From positions 620,001 to 684,000 of the forward strand of contig CAWDDX010000007.1 of the NCBI GenBank assembly GCA_963801195.1: DNA of 64,000 bases. The letters are read 5' to 3'. The position numbers and the translations under genes were made by a program. Shown here one piece after another: positions 54,467 to 64,000 of the stretch. Below the pieces are notes generated by a model, which saw only the letters and a program-made list of their open reading frames with translations, had not been told where the DNA came from and searched no databases. The number at the start of each line of letters is the position of its first letter. Positions within the stretch are counted from its first letter, which is position 1. Source of the stretch: SZUA-36 sp963801195. Its GTDB lineage: Bacteria > Pseudomonadota > Gammaproteobacteria > Xanthomonadales > SZUA-36.

Positions 54467-56347
54467 ATGATGGAATACCGGACAATTTACCGTAACTCAA
54501 TGGATAACCCTGAAGAATTTTGGGGTAGCGCTGCCGCTGAACTGATTTGGACCAAACCATGGAACAAGGTGCTCGATGACTCGGATGCGCCTTTTTACGA
54601 GTGGTTTGAGGGTGGTGAAATCAATACCTGTTACAACGCCCTCGACCGGCATTGCGAAGAGGGCAGGGCCGGGCAGGCTGCGCTGATATACGATAGTCCG
54701 GTAACCGGGCAGGTACGTACTTTCACCTACGCGGATCTGCGTGACAAGGTGGCGGTGTTTGCCAACGCGCTACAAAGACACGGTGTGGAAAAAGGTGACC
54801 GCGTCATCGTCTACATGCCGATGATCCCCGAAGCGGTAATCGCGGTGCTGGCCTGTGCCAGGATCGGTGCGATCCACTCGGTCGTGTTTGGCGGTTTTGC
54901 CGCAAAGGAACTCGCCACGAGGGTCGTGGATGCGGCCCCTAAACTGGTGATCAGCGCCAGCTGTGGTGTCGAGGGTAAAAAAATCATCCCTTATCTCCCT
55001 TTGCTGGACGAGGCCTTGCAGATAGCAGGGGTCGAAAACCTGACACGCATCCTGGTCTCCAGGCCGCAACTGCCGATCGAGAACTTGCATCCATCGGCTG
55101 TGCTCTGGGAAGACGCGGTTGCACAGGCGCACGCGGTCGATTGCGTTCCGGTGAGCGCCACCGATCCGCTTTACATCCTGTATACGTCCGGTACCACCGG
55201 TGAACCCAAGGGTGTGGTCAGACCTAACGGTGGTCACGCCGTCGCACTCAAGTGGAGTATGAAAAATATCTACAATGTTGAACCCGGTGACGTTTACTGG
55301 GCGGCATCGGACATTGGCTGGGTCGTTGGCCATTCCTATATCATTTATGCGCCATTACTGCATGGTTGTACCAGTATCCTGTATGAGGGCAAGCCCATCG
55401 GCACACCCGATGCCGGTGCGTTCTGGCGTGTCATCGAACAGCACAAGGTCAACTGCCTGTTTACGGCGCCGACGGCTTTCCGGGCCATACGCCAGAAAGA
55501 CCCGGCGGGTGACCTTCTCAGGCAATACGATATCAGCAGCCTGAAAGCCCTTTACCTGGCAGGCGAGCGTTGTGATCCGGACACCCTGCACTGGGCGGAA
55601 AGCCAGCTCAAGATTCCCGTGATCGATCATTGGTGGCAAACGGAAAGCGGCTGGCCGATGGCGGCCAACCCGATGGGTGTGGAACAGTTACCGGTCAAGG
55701 CCGGTTCCCCGACGGTTGCCGTACCGGGTTATGACATCAGGGTGCTCGATGATGAGGGCAATGAGGTTCCCAGGGGACAGTCCGGCTATATCATGGTCAA
55801 GTTGCCTTTGCCCCCCGGTTGCCTGAATACGCTTTGGGGTAACCGTAAACGCTACCGCGAGGCCTACCTCACACGTTTTGAGGGCTATTACCTGACCGGA
55901 GACGCCGGCGTGATGGACGAGCAGGGTTACCTGTGGGTGATGAGCCGGATCGATGACGTGATCAATGTCGCCGGGCACCGGTTGTCAACCGGGGCGCTCG
56001 AGGAAGCACTCGCCTCCCACCCCGATGTTGCCGAATGCGCCGTGATCGGGGTTGAAGACAAGCTTAAAGGTGAAATGCCGATTGGGTTCGTGGTGATCAA
56101 CAGCGGCAGTGAAGTCGACGAGCAGGAACTGAAGCAGAGCTTGAAAGCCATTGTACGCTCGCAGGTTGGCGCGATCGCGACACCCAGGGACATTTACGTG
56201 GTTGAGCGTCTGCCAAAGACCCGTTCGGGGAAGATCCTGAGGGGTACCATGCGGAATATCGCCGACGGCAAAGAGTATAAAACACCGGCTACCATCGATG
56301 ATCCCATGGTTCTGGATGAAATCTCATCAGCTCTCGGTATGGATTAG
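54467..56347 (+). CDS. prpE: Short-chain acyl-CoA synthetase (PrpE/ACSS3-like, propionate or acetate)
   Basis: AMP-forming ligase of 626 aa. The P-loop motif is YTSGTTGEPKG, the adenylate-forming motif DHWWQTESGWPM is the PrpE variant (Acs has WWQTETG), and the C-terminal LPKTRSGKILR contains the catalytic Lys that is a known acetylation switch. It activates propionate or acetate to the CoA thioester. The neighbouring porin, symporter and CrbSR genes point to carboxylate assimilation. The substrate is not certain from sequence. Its TAG stop lies within the end of a MITE-like element. Confidence 0.88.
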   Translation: MMEYRTIYRNSMDNPEEFWGSAAAELIWTKPWNKVLDDSDAPFYEWFEGGEINTCYNALDRHCEEGRAGQAALIYDSPVTGQVRTFTYADLRDKVAVFANALQRHGVEKGDRVIVYMPMIPEAVIAVLACARIGAIHSVVFGGFAAKELATRVVDAAPKLVISASCGVEGKKIIPYLPLLDEALQIAGVENLTRILVSRPQLPIENLHPSAVLWEDAVAQAHAVDCVPVSATDPLYILYTSGTTGEPKGVVRPNGGHAVALKWSMKNIYNVEPGDVYWAASDIGWVVGHSYIIYAPLLHGCTSILYEGKPIGTPDAGAFWRVIEQHKVNCLFTAPTAFRAIRQKDPAGDLLRQYDISSLKALYLAGERCDPDTLHWAESQLKIPVIDHWWQTESGWPMAANPMGVEQLPVKAGSPTVAVPGYDIRVLDDEGNEVPRGQSGYIMVKLPLPPGCLNTLWGNRKRYREAYLTRFEGYYLTGDAGVMDEQGYLWVMSRIDDVINVAGHRLSTGALEEALASHPDVAECAVIGVEDKLKGEMPIGFVVINSGSEVDEQELKQSLKAIVRSQVGAIATPRDIYVVERLPKTRSGKILRGTMRNIADGKEYKTPATIDDPMVLDEISSALGMD

Positions 56348-56589
56348 CCTGGATAATTCACCAAGGATCCGGAATTTGCAGCGTAGCTGGCGAAACAGTT
56401 TGATTGGTCGTTCGAAAAAGCATAGCCCGCTATGGTTTGAGAAGGATCGGCCAAAATGTGAAGTCAGAAGCGTTGCAAAACCGAATAGGACAAACTGTAT
56501 TTTTAGCAAAAGGCCAAAAATGCATGTATCACCATGAAATAAATGGGCGTTTGGCATTTACTCGTCCGCCTTGGTGAAATATTCGGGTT
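56346..56589. mobile_element. MITE-like element on the prpE stop codon
   Basis: A 244-bp element with imperfect inverted ends: GGATAATTCACCAAGG near 56351-56366 on the left, and the complement of GAATATTTCACCAAGG at 56569-56584 on the right. It contains the palindrome ATAGC-CC-GCTAT (56422-56433), the same design as the palindrome in the element at 31210. It has no coding potential. Confidence 0.68.
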
Positions 56590-56654
56590 GGTTCCAGACC
56601 AAAAGGCCGGCGATCGCCGGCCTGTGGTCACCCGGGAAGTGACGCTTTGATTAT

Positions 56655-56731
56655 TGGTCGGGGTGGCGAGATTCGAACTCACGACCCCCACGTCCCGAAC
56701 GTGGTGCTCTACCAGGCTGAGCTACACCCCG
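56655..56731 (-). tRNA. tRNA-Pro (CGG)
   Basis: Acceptor CGGGGTG/CACCCCG, anticodon CGG in loop TTCGGGA, T loop TTCGAAT, encoded CCA. Confidence 0.97.
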
Positions 56732-57106
56732 ACTAAGGCGCGTATTCTAACCAAGCGGACCGGGCATTGAAAGACTCAATTGAGATCATTCTTGTAGAAC
56801 CGTTAATCTTTTTTTTACATGCCATAAATGAAAAACATGACCGTCAACAAATACATAGACAAACAAACTACAAATTGCTGTAAATCAGATGCAAGAAAAC
56901 TCGTCAATTGTTAAGATTTTGTAATAAATCCTTGTTACAATCGCTCCGATCATTACGAGAGTAATGTGAAGGAGGCAGTGTTCGCAGGGGCGTGATCGTT
57001 TGTTTTTGGAAGCGTACCAAGGTTTCCATTCAGGTAAAACAAATCAACCTCTTCCTGACTCCCTGAAACTCAACAGTTCCTTGATGATTTACAGGTGGAC
57101 AACTCA
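56732..57106. other. A/T-rich intergenic region before the receptor gene
   Basis: About 375 bp, A/T-rich with several poly-T and AACAA stretches. No gene seen. It presumably holds the tRNA-Pro promoter leftward and the receptor promoter rightward. Confidence 0.45.
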
Positions 57107-60100
57107 ATGTTTAAAAGAACCCGAAACTCATTTGCTTTCCTGATATTTTTCCTCATTTTAACACTACCAATGACCGCCCTGGCGCAGCAGACGACTTCTG
57201 CATTAAGGGTAAATGTCGCTGCTCCGAATGAAATGCCGGCGACCGATGCCTTGGTCAGTGTCACAGACACGCGCACGGGCAGTACCAAAACATCCGCGGT
57301 AACCTCCGCCGGATCGGTTACGTTCACGGGCTTGCGTATCGGCGGACCCTACACCGTAAAGGCCAGCGCAATAGGTTATTCGGACCAGACGGTCACCGAT
57401 GTCTTTGTCCGTTTGGGTGACACCTTCGTGCTGCCGATGACGCTCGGCCTGGTCGACATGGAAGAGGTAATCGTTACTTCCGCAGCGGTTATGACCGAAC
57501 AGGTTGCCCTCGGTCCGGCATCGACATTCAACATCGAGGACCTTGAGGATTATCCGGCCATTAACCGTGATATCCGCGACGTTATCCGCTTTGACCCGCG
57601 TATTTACCAGGATGCGGCCTTCGTAGGCGCCATCCAGTGCGCAGGCGCCAACTCCCGCTTCAACAGCCTGACGGTCGATGGCGTGAGGATGAACGATAAC
57701 TTTGGCTTGAACAGCAATGGGTATCCGACGGAAAGACAGCCTTTCCCCTATGACGCCATCCAGCAGGTTTCAGTGGAACTGGCGCCATTTGACGTACAGT
57801 ACGGCGGTTTTACCGGTTGTAACATCAACGCTGTCACCAAGTCCGGTGGTAATGAGTTTTTTGGTTCGGCTTTTTATGATTATACCAATGACAGCATGCG
57901 GGGCGACAAGCTGGAAGGCGACCCCATCGATAATGGCAGCTATTCCGAAAAGCGCTACGGCGCTACCATCGGCGGTCCGATCATCAAGGATAAATTGTTC
58001 TTCTTCCTGGCCTACGAAAAGCTGGATGGCGTGCAGCAGTTTAACCGTGGCGGTGCTGATTCAGGCGCCGGTGACACTGTCAATGGTGTCAGCGTGGCAC
58101 AGTTGAATGAAATCGCCGATATTGCCCAAAATGTCTATGGCTATGATGTCGGCGGGTTCCCGACTACGCTGCCGGTAAGCGATGAAAAACTGGTTGCAAA
58201 ACTCGACTGGCAGATCAACGACAACCACCGCGCCGCATTCACCTACAATTACAATGATGGCTTCAGCCTGTCGGAAAGTGATAGCGGTTCTTCAAGACTT
58301 TCATATTCAAATCACTATTACAAGCGCGGCGCTACGCTGAAAGCCTACACCCTGCATATCTTTTCGGATTGGAATGACCAGTTCTCCACGGAAGTTCGTG
58401 GCGGTCACTTCAAACTGGATAACCTCCAGCAGAACATCGGTGAACCGGGTTTTGGCGAGGTGCAGGTTCGCACCTTTAACAACGGCAGCAGTGCAACCGT
58501 CTACCTCGGTGTGGATGATTCGCGCCAATCCAATAAACTGAATTACGAGACCAACAATTACAAGTTTGCCGGCAAATACGTCACCGGCAATCACGTAATC
58601 ACCGGTGGTTACGAGCGTGATGAACTGACTGTTTTCAACCTGTTCATCCAGCAAACTGAAGGCGAATACGTATTCGATGGCAATTGCAGCAATGCCAATC
58701 CGAACGGCTGTATCGAAAACTTCAGAAACGGTTTCCTGAGTCCTTCGGACGACATCATTTATGATAATGCCCGCCCGACCAACAATCCGGACGATGGTGC
58801 AGCTGCCTGGGCTTATGACATCAACACGCTCTACGCGCAGGACGAGTTCACCTTTGGTGGCGGTGACATGGTCCTCGTAGCCGGTCTGCGTTACGAGTGG
58901 TACCAAAGTAATGACCTGCCGGCTGCGAATCCAAATTTTTACGCCCGCAACGGCTTCACCAATGCCTCCAACTTCGACGGTATGGACCTGATACAACCGC
59001 GTATCGGCTTTAACTGGGATGTCAACGACCGCACCAGTGTACGCGCGGGCGGCGGTCTTTACGCCGGCGGCAACCCGAACGTTTGGTTGTCGAACAACTT
59101 TTCCAACGACGGCACGACGGTGGTCGAGGTTCGCGAAGGTGTAATCGACGCTGCCAACGGCGGCGTTGGTAACTGGGATTTTTCAACGATCGACTGGACC
59201 GGTTCGGGACGTCCCATCTGGGATATTCCACAGGACATGTATGACGCCGTCGCCGCGGGTTCATCCGACGGTAACGTCGATGCTATCGATCCCAACTTCA
59301 AATTGCCCAGCAACTGGAAGTTCAATCTGGGTGTGACCTATGATCTCGACCTGGGCAAGATGGGCGACGGTTATATACTGAACAGTGACCTGCTCTATAC
59401 AACAGCGAATGATTCAGCCATCATCGTGTGGGATAACCTTGAGCTGGTCGGAACCGCACCCGACGGCCGTCCGATTTACAACAACACCCGTGGTTTTCTG
59501 AATGACGCGATCTTGACCAACGTCAAAGGTAAGGACGCTACTTCACTCAATTGGTCGATTGGTTTGAACAAAGCCTATGACAATGGTTTTGACTGGTCAC
59601 TGGGATATTCCTATACCAAGGCCAAGGATGTGAATCCGATGACAAGTTCCGTTTCATTTTCAAATTATGCCAACGTTGCGGTAGATGATCCGAATAACCC
59701 GGGGGTGGCGATTTCAAATTACTCGATCCCGCATCGTTTCACCGCTCGTTTAGCCTATGAAGCCTACTGGTGGAATGATAACCGCACCATGATTACCCTG
59801 TTCGGTGCCATGAACCAGGGCCGTCCTTACTCCTATGTTTTCAGCAGGGATGATGGCGATGTCTTTGGCGACCTGGTGGACTACCGTCACCTGCTTTATG
59901 TACCGGATGGTGCGAGCGACCCGAATGTCGTGTATGCGGATTCGTTTAACCAGCAGGCCTTTTTTGACTTTATCGATAAGGCGGGTCTGAAGCCGGGTAT
60001 TCAAAAACGTAACAACGAGCTGAGCAACTGGTGGGGTCATCTGGATCTGCGTATCGAGCAGGAGTTCCCCGGATTCTTTAAAAAGGACAAGTTCCATGCG

Positions 60101-60310
60101 TATCTCGTTATCAGCAACTTCTGTAACCTGTTGAATGACAACTGGTGCGTGCTGAAGGAAGCGGCCTTCCCGCGTACGGATGATGTTGTCGATATGAAGA
60201 TTGTTGATGGCAAGTATTTGTACGAGTCCTTTGTCAATCCTGGTGGACAAAGCCGCAGCACCAACGCGTCTTTATGGGAAATGCGTATAGGTCTGAAATA
60301 CACCTTCTGA
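57107..60310 (+). CDS. TonB-dependent receptor, Oar-like, with carboxypeptidase-regulatory domain
   Basis: A 1067-aa outer-membrane protein. The signal peptide ends PMTALA, a carboxypeptidase-regulatory-like Ig-type domain follows (residues ~30-115), then a plug domain (from about EEVIVTSA, with FNSLTVDGVRMND) and a large beta barrel ending in Phe (RIGLKYTF). The architecture resembles Oar/OmpA-related receptors, proposed to handle peptides or large substrates and sometimes to help protein secretion. The ATG at 57107 was chosen because AGGTGG lies 9 nt upstream; a GTG at 57095 is possible. No TonB or transporter partner lies next to it. Confidence 0.9.
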   Translation: MFKRTRNSFAFLIFFLILTLPMTALAQQTTSALRVNVAAPNEMPATDALVSVTDTRTGSTKTSAVTSAGSVTFTGLRIGGPYTVKASAIGYSDQTVTDVFVRLGDTFVLPMTLGLVDMEEVIVTSAAVMTEQVALGPASTFNIEDLEDYPAINRDIRDVIRFDPRIYQDAAFVGAIQCAGANSRFNSLTVDGVRMNDNFGLNSNGYPTERQPFPYDAIQQVSVELAPFDVQYGGFTGCNINAVTKSGGNEFFGSAFYDYTNDSMRGDKLEGDPIDNGSYSEKRYGATIGGPIIKDKLFFFLAYEKLDGVQQFNRGGADSGAGDTVNGVSVAQLNEIADIAQNVYGYDVGGFPTTLPVSDEKLVAKLDWQINDNHRAAFTYNYNDGFSLSESDSGSSRLSYSNHYYKRGATLKAYTLHIFSDWNDQFSTEVRGGHFKLDNLQQNIGEPGFGEVQVRTFNNGSSATVYLGVDDSRQSNKLNYETNNYKFAGKYVTGNHVITGGYERDELTVFNLFIQQTEGEYVFDGNCSNANPNGCIENFRNGFLSPSDDIIYDNARPTNNPDDGAAAWAYDINTLYAQDEFTFGGGDMVLVAGLRYEWYQSNDLPAANPNFYARNGFTNASNFDGMDLIQPRIGFNWDVNDRTSVRAGGGLYAGGNPNVWLSNNFSNDGTTVVEVREGVIDAANGGVGNWDFSTIDWTGSGRPIWDIPQDMYDAVAAGSSDGNVDAIDPNFKLPSNWKFNLGVTYDLDLGKMGDGYILNSDLLYTTANDSAIIVWDNLELVGTAPDGRPIYNNTRGFLNDAILTNVKGKDATSLNWSIGLNKAYDNGFDWSLGYSYTKAKDVNPMTSSVSFSNYANVAVDDPNNPGVAISNYSIPHRFTARLAYEAYWWNDNRTMITLFGAMNQGRPYSYVFSRDDGDVFGDLVDYRHLLYVPDGASDPNVVYADSFNQQAFFDFIDKAGLKPGIQKRNNELSNWWGHLDLRIEQEFPGFFKKDKFHAYLVISNFCNLLNDNWCVLKEAAFPRTDDVVDMKIVDGKYLYESFVNPGGQSRSTNASLWEMRIGLKYTF

Positions 60311-60335
60311 CATAAGCAGTAACGGGGGAGTGACC

Positions 60336-60368
60336 GGGAGGCCAGCTTTTAGCTGGCCTCCCTTTTTT
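60336..60368 (+). terminator. Terminator of the receptor gene
   Basis: GGGAGGCCAGC, loop TTTTA, GCTGGCCTCCC and T6. Eleven-bp perfect stem. Confidence 0.95.
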
Positions 60369-60459
60369 CGGTATTGCCCCGGGCCTCATCCCGTGGCATG
60401 GTGTCATCACCGGCGCAAAGCCGGTGAATCAATTGACTTGTATTAAAACGGAGTTTGCC

Positions 60460-61830
60460 TTGTCTGCTGAACCTATAAGCGCCCGTATCTATCCGGCTGG
60501 AATCTTGACCATGCTAAGCCGCATGGAAGTTGAACGTTTACAACAGGCCAGCCAGGGAGAGATGGGCAGCCTGTTACGCCGTTGCGCCCTGGCGGTGCTC
60601 AACAGCGGTAATGAAAGTGATGATGCGGAAGAGTTATTGCAACAATACAAGAACTTTCGAATAGAGATACAGCAGGTTAACCGCGGATTCCGCATGGAAC
60701 TGAGTGATGCTCCGGGTTCGGCATTTGTTGACGGCATCATGGTCCAGGGCGTACGTGAACTGCTCTCGGCAGTCGTCCGTGACCTTGTCTATTTTGACTC
60801 CGAGATCTGCGGCCGTTCCTCCACCGACCTCGAAAGCCAGGAGGGTATCACCAACACGGTTTTTGAAATTTTGCGTAATGCGCATACGATGAGTCCCGCA
60901 CGGGAACCCGACGTGGTGGTCTTCTGGGGCGGGCACGCGATTCAGCGTTTTGAATACGACTACACGAAAAAGGTGGGCTACGAAACCGGTCTGCGCAAGC
61001 TGAACATCTGCACGGGTTGCGGGCCGGGGGCGATGAAAGGCCCGATGAAGGGGGCGGCGATTGCGCATGCCAAACAACGTATAACAGGCGGCAGTTACAT
61101 CGGTATTTCAGAGCCCGGTATCATCGCTGCGGAGTCGCCCAACCCCATCGTCAACCAGCTGGTCATTATGCCGGACATTGAAAAACGTCTGGAAGCGTTT
61201 GTTCGACTGGGTCACGGCTTCGTCGTGTTTCCCGGTGGTGTTGGAACCGCAGAGGAAATTCTTTTCCTGCTGGGCGTGCTGTTGAACCCGGCCAATGAGG
61301 GCATGCCGTTCCCATTTGTCCTGACCGGGCCGGCGGAATCTGCCGAATATTTCGAACAGATTGACGCGTTTATCGGTCTGACCCTGGGTGAAGAGGCCCA
61401 GGCAAAATACCAGATCATCATCAACGACCCCGATCAAGTGGCCCAGACCATGGCCTCCGGTATGGTTCAGGTGAGGAGCTACCGCAGGCAGTACAAGGAC
61501 GCCTATTATTTTAACTGGTTGTTACAGATTCAGCCGGAGTTCCAGCAGCCCTTCAATCCGAGCCATGAAAACATGGCGGCCCTGCATCTGCACCGTGACC
61601 AGCCCAAGCATTTACTGGCAGCCGCACTGCGTCGTGCTTTCTCCGGTATCGTCGCGGGCAATGTCAAACCGGAAACGATAAAATCCGTCCGAAAACTGGG
61701 ACCGTTCCAGATCAATGGTGAAAAGGAAATCATGCAGGCGCTGGATCGCCTGCTCGCCTCATTTATCGAGCAGAAGCGTATGAAATTGCCTGGTACGACC
61801 TACAGCCCCTGTTACAGGATCGCTTCCTGA
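60460..61830 (+). CDS. ppnN: Nucleotide 5'-monophosphate nucleosidase PpnN
   Basis: A 456-aa enzyme that splits nucleoside monophosphates to base and ribose 5-phosphate and is stimulated by ppGpp in E. coli. The LOG-like core has FWGGHAI, CTGCGPGAMKGPMKGA and the active-site motif PGGVGTAEE (residues ~262-270). The N- and C-terminal domains flanking the core are both present. The TTG at 60460 follows ACGGAG by 6 nt and matches family N-termini (ISARIYPAGILTMLS); a GTG at 60424 is the alternative. Confidence 0.93.
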   Translation: MSAEPISARIYPAGILTMLSRMEVERLQQASQGEMGSLLRRCALAVLNSGNESDDAEELLQQYKNFRIEIQQVNRGFRMELSDAPGSAFVDGIMVQGVRELLSAVVRDLVYFDSEICGRSSTDLESQEGITNTVFEILRNAHTMSPAREPDVVVFWGGHAIQRFEYDYTKKVGYETGLRKLNICTGCGPGAMKGPMKGAAIAHAKQRITGGSYIGISEPGIIAAESPNPIVNQLVIMPDIEKRLEAFVRLGHGFVVFPGGVGTAEEILFLLGVLLNPANEGMPFPFVLTGPAESAEYFEQIDAFIGLTLGEEAQAKYQIIINDPDQVAQTMASGMVQVRSYRRQYKDAYYFNWLLQIQPEFQQPFNPSHENMAALHLHRDQPKHLLAAALRRAFSGIVAGNVKPETIKSVRKLGPFQINGEKEIMQALDRLLASFIEQKRMKLPGTTYSPCYRIAS

Positions 61831-61934
61831 CAGGTTGATCCTCTGGCATTTGAATCCTTTCTGATTGACACGGCGAAAGATCAGGGTACTAAAAGCAGAT
61901 GGTTTGCGGGTAGAACAGAAACGGGGATAACGTG

Positions 61935-63770
61935 ATGTTGAACGACTGCCGGCATTTTCCAGTGGTACTCCTGTCTGCGGTACTTTTTGCGTGTAGTCCT
62001 GCGGATGATTCCAGCGTTGACCTGACGGCCGGCACGGTTGATCCTGGCGCGGGAGACGCTGCTGAATTCGTCGCCCGTGCCGAGATTGAACTGTCCGCGT
62101 TGCTGGCTGAAAACGAGCGCATGGCCTGGGTCTACAGCAATTTCATAACCCCCGATACCGAACAGTTGGCGGCCCTGGCAACACAAAGGTTCGCCGGAAA
62201 ACAGACTGAACTGGCTAACGATGCGGCCAGCTACCTGAAGCTTTCCGGGCTTGATTCTGACACCCGGCGCAAGCTGGGCATTTTACGCAGCGATATCAAC
62301 ATACCGGCGCCTGCCGATTCCGCCAAGAACGCGGAACAGTCGGAGATCGGCACCAGGCTGGCCGGCATCTACGGCAGGGGTAAGTATTGCTACGCGAATG
62401 GCGAGTGCCTCGACCTCGGACACCTCGGTGACATCATGGCAGAGTCACGCGATCCCGGTGCACTGCTTGAAGCCTGGGATGGCTGGAGAACCGTGTCGCC
62501 GCCTATGAAGGACCTGTACGCCCGCCAGGTTGAGCTGGCCAATGAAGGTGCGACAGAACTGGGGTTTCCAGACCTCGGTGCGATGTGGCAATCGGGGTAC
62601 GACATGCCGCCGGATGATTTTGCCGCTGAAATTGATCGCCTGTGGTCAGAGGTGAAACCACTCTACGAGGCTTTGCACTGCCACGTACGTGCGAAATTAG
62701 GTGAACATTACGGTACGGATCTGGTGCCGAAGGATGGACTCATTCCGGCGAATTTGCTGGGTGATATGTGGGCACAGGACTGGAGTAATATTTACCCGCT
62801 GGTTGCCCCGAATAATTCCGCATCCTCCTATGACATCACGGCAATCCTGAAGGAAAGGGGTTTCGATGCCGTCAGCATGGTTAAAGCGGGAGAAGCATTT
62901 TTCAGTTCCCTGGGGTTTGAAGAATTGCCGGCGACATTCTGGAAGCGTTCGCTGTTCGTCAGGCCCGAAGACCGGGACGTGGTCTGCCACGCCTCGGCCT
63001 GGAATGTGGATGAACAGGATGACCTGCGTATCAAGATGTGCATCAAGGTCAATGCCGAAGATTTCAAAACCATCCACCACGAACTCGGTCACAACTATTA
63101 CCAGCGCGCCTACAATACACAAAGCTACTTCTACCGTTCGGGCGCAAACGATGGTTTCCACGAAGCCGTAGGCGACACGATTGCACTTTCGATCACGCCT
63201 GATTACCTGCAAAAAATCGGTTTGCTGGAAACGTTACCGAATGCCAGCAACGACCTGGGCCTGCTGATGAAACGCGCCCTGGAGGGGGTCGCATTTCTGC
63301 CGTTTGGCCTGGTAGTGGACCAGTGGCGCTGGCAGGTTTTTGCGGGCCGGGCAGGTCCTGACGAATATAATGACCTGTGGTGGCGGCTACGCGAAGAATA
63401 CCAGGGTGTCAAAGCACCGAATGAAAGACCCGCCGGCGCCTTCGATGCGGGCGCCAAGTTTCATGTACCCGGTAATACGCCATATATGAGGTACTTCCTG
63501 GCGCGTATATTGCAGTTTCAATTCCACCGCGCCCTGTGTGAGATCGCAGGCGTCGAGGGTCCCGTTCACCGTTGTTCCATCTACGGCAACAAGCGGGCGG
63601 GGCAGCGTTTGAACGCCATGCTGGAGATGGGCCGGAGCAAGCCGTGGCCGGATGAGTTGGAGGTCCTGACCGGTCAGCGGGTGATGGATGCGACTGCCAT
63701 GCTCGACTATTTTGCTCCTCTTAAGGCGTGGCTCGATGAGCAGAATCAAGGGCGTCAGTGCGGATGGTGA
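61935..63770 (+). CDS. M2-family peptidyl-dipeptidase (ACE-like) lipoprotein
   Basis: A 611-aa zinc metallopeptidase. The N-terminus is a lipoprotein signal with lipobox VLFAC (Cys20). The zinc site is HHELGH (His382, Glu383, His386) with the third ligand in GFHEAVGD, as in angiotensin-converting enzyme homologues. The length is that of one ACE domain. It would remove C-terminal dipeptides from peptides in the periplasm or on the cell surface. CGGGGAT precedes the ATG by about 7 nt; a GTG one codon earlier is possible. Confidence 0.93.
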   Translation: MLNDCRHFPVVLLSAVLFACSPADDSSVDLTAGTVDPGAGDAAEFVARAEIELSALLAENERMAWVYSNFITPDTEQLAALATQRFAGKQTELANDAASYLKLSGLDSDTRRKLGILRSDINIPAPADSAKNAEQSEIGTRLAGIYGRGKYCYANGECLDLGHLGDIMAESRDPGALLEAWDGWRTVSPPMKDLYARQVELANEGATELGFPDLGAMWQSGYDMPPDDFAAEIDRLWSEVKPLYEALHCHVRAKLGEHYGTDLVPKDGLIPANLLGDMWAQDWSNIYPLVAPNNSASSYDITAILKERGFDAVSMVKAGEAFFSSLGFEELPATFWKRSLFVRPEDRDVVCHASAWNVDEQDDLRIKMCIKVNAEDFKTIHHELGHNYYQRAYNTQSYFYRSGANDGFHEAVGDTIALSITPDYLQKIGLLETLPNASNDLGLLMKRALEGVAFLPFGLVVDQWRWQVFAGRAGPDEYNDLWWRLREEYQGVKAPNERPAGAFDAGAKFHVPGNTPYMRYFLARILQFQFHRALCEIAGVEGPVHRCSIYGNKRAGQRLNAMLEMGRSKPWPDELEVLTGQRVMDATAMLDYFAPLKAWLDEQNQGRQCGW

Positions 63771-63901
63771 ATAGCGTGCTCAATTTAGCTATTTAAGACC
63801 GAGAACCGGTTGAACTGTTTAGCACCGTCGGGCGCATTTTGTTTTGATGTTTTTGAACTGTTTGCGATTCTATAGGTATTGTGCCAACTGACCGCAGCGC
63901 T

Positions 63902-63995
63902 GCGGGTGCCTGCCTCTGAGACACGCCACGAGTACATCCCTGTAGACTCTTCAAAAACGTCCATGTTTTTGGAGGTCTCAGAGACAGGAACCCGC
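63902..63995. repeat. Palindromic repeat at the right edge
   Basis: Outer arms of 21 nt (63902-63922 and 63975-63995) pair with two mismatches, core CTCTGAGAC/GTCTCAGAG. Inside lie a second inverted pair AAAAAC/GTTTTT (63954-63971) and ACA-TCCC-TGT. A folded or REP-type dispersed element is likely. Confidence 0.7.
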
Positions 63996-64000
63996 ATCCC

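Overview
The window looks like a chromosome segment of a marine gammaproteobacterium. The basis is the core order tig-clpP-clpX-lon-hupB-ppiD, TamA/TamB, a DcaP-type porin, a CrbS/CrbR acetate-type regulatory system and an Isp-type NiFe hydrogenase. A Woeseiales-like sediment bacterium would fit, but that placement is inference; no rRNA or other taxonomic marker is present.

Layout. 1-5.4 kb: a very large secreted protein carrying two unrelated protease domains, then a small unknown gene. 5.7-7.5 kb: tRNA island, comprising tRNA-Ser(GGA) with a tandem 238-bp array of split tRNA-Ser copies, followed by Arg(ACG), Pro(TGG), Arg(TCT), His, Lys(CTT) and Leu(TAG). 7.5-16.2 kb: protein quality control (tig, clpP, clpX, lon), HU, tRNA-Val and tRNA-Asp, and ppiD. 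16.5-18.7 kb: fabI and a dihydroorotase on the minus strand, with REP-like palindromes around them. 19-31.6 kb: a complete hydrogenase locus made of two divergent units, hypCBDFE (minus) and hupD-hupH-hynS-isp1-isp2-unknown-hynL (plus). Two FNR-type boxes lie between them, and a MITE-like element sits exactly on the hynL stop codon. 31.6-37.6 kb: yidD, a zinc-finger-deficient dksA, sufE, cysS, pepQ, a 34-bp tandem repeat and two poorly characterised genes. 37.6-43.4 kb: tamA-tamB. 43.7-56.3 kb: a carboxylate (acetate/propionate) module with DcaP-like porin, crbR, crbS, small symporter subunit, sodium:solute symporter, DUF294/CBS protein, DEDDh exonuclease and an acyl-CoA synthetase. 56.3-64 kb: a second MITE-like element, tRNA-Pro(CGG), an Oar-like TonB-dependent receptor, ppnN, an M2 peptidyl-dipeptidase lipoprotein and a palindromic repeat at the right edge.

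How the parts work together. HypC/B/D/F/E build the NiFe(CN)2CO centre and HupD trims the large subunit. HynS/HynL oxidise or evolve H2, exchanging electrons through the membrane cytochrome b Isp1 and the HdrCB-like Isp2. The promoter geometry points to FNR-type anaerobic activation. In the carboxylate module, the porin, symporter and acyl-CoA synthetase genes share an ACYAAAGW-like motif 72-73 nt before each start codon. That is the expected layout for one CrbR/ErdR-type regulon controlling outer-membrane entry, inner-membrane uptake and activation.

The most unusual items are the split tRNA-Ser array, the two proteases apparently inserted at the same place in a duplicated beta-sandwich, the shared motif of the carboxylate module, the extra gene inside the hydrogenase operon, and the two MITE-like elements that each overlap a stop codon.
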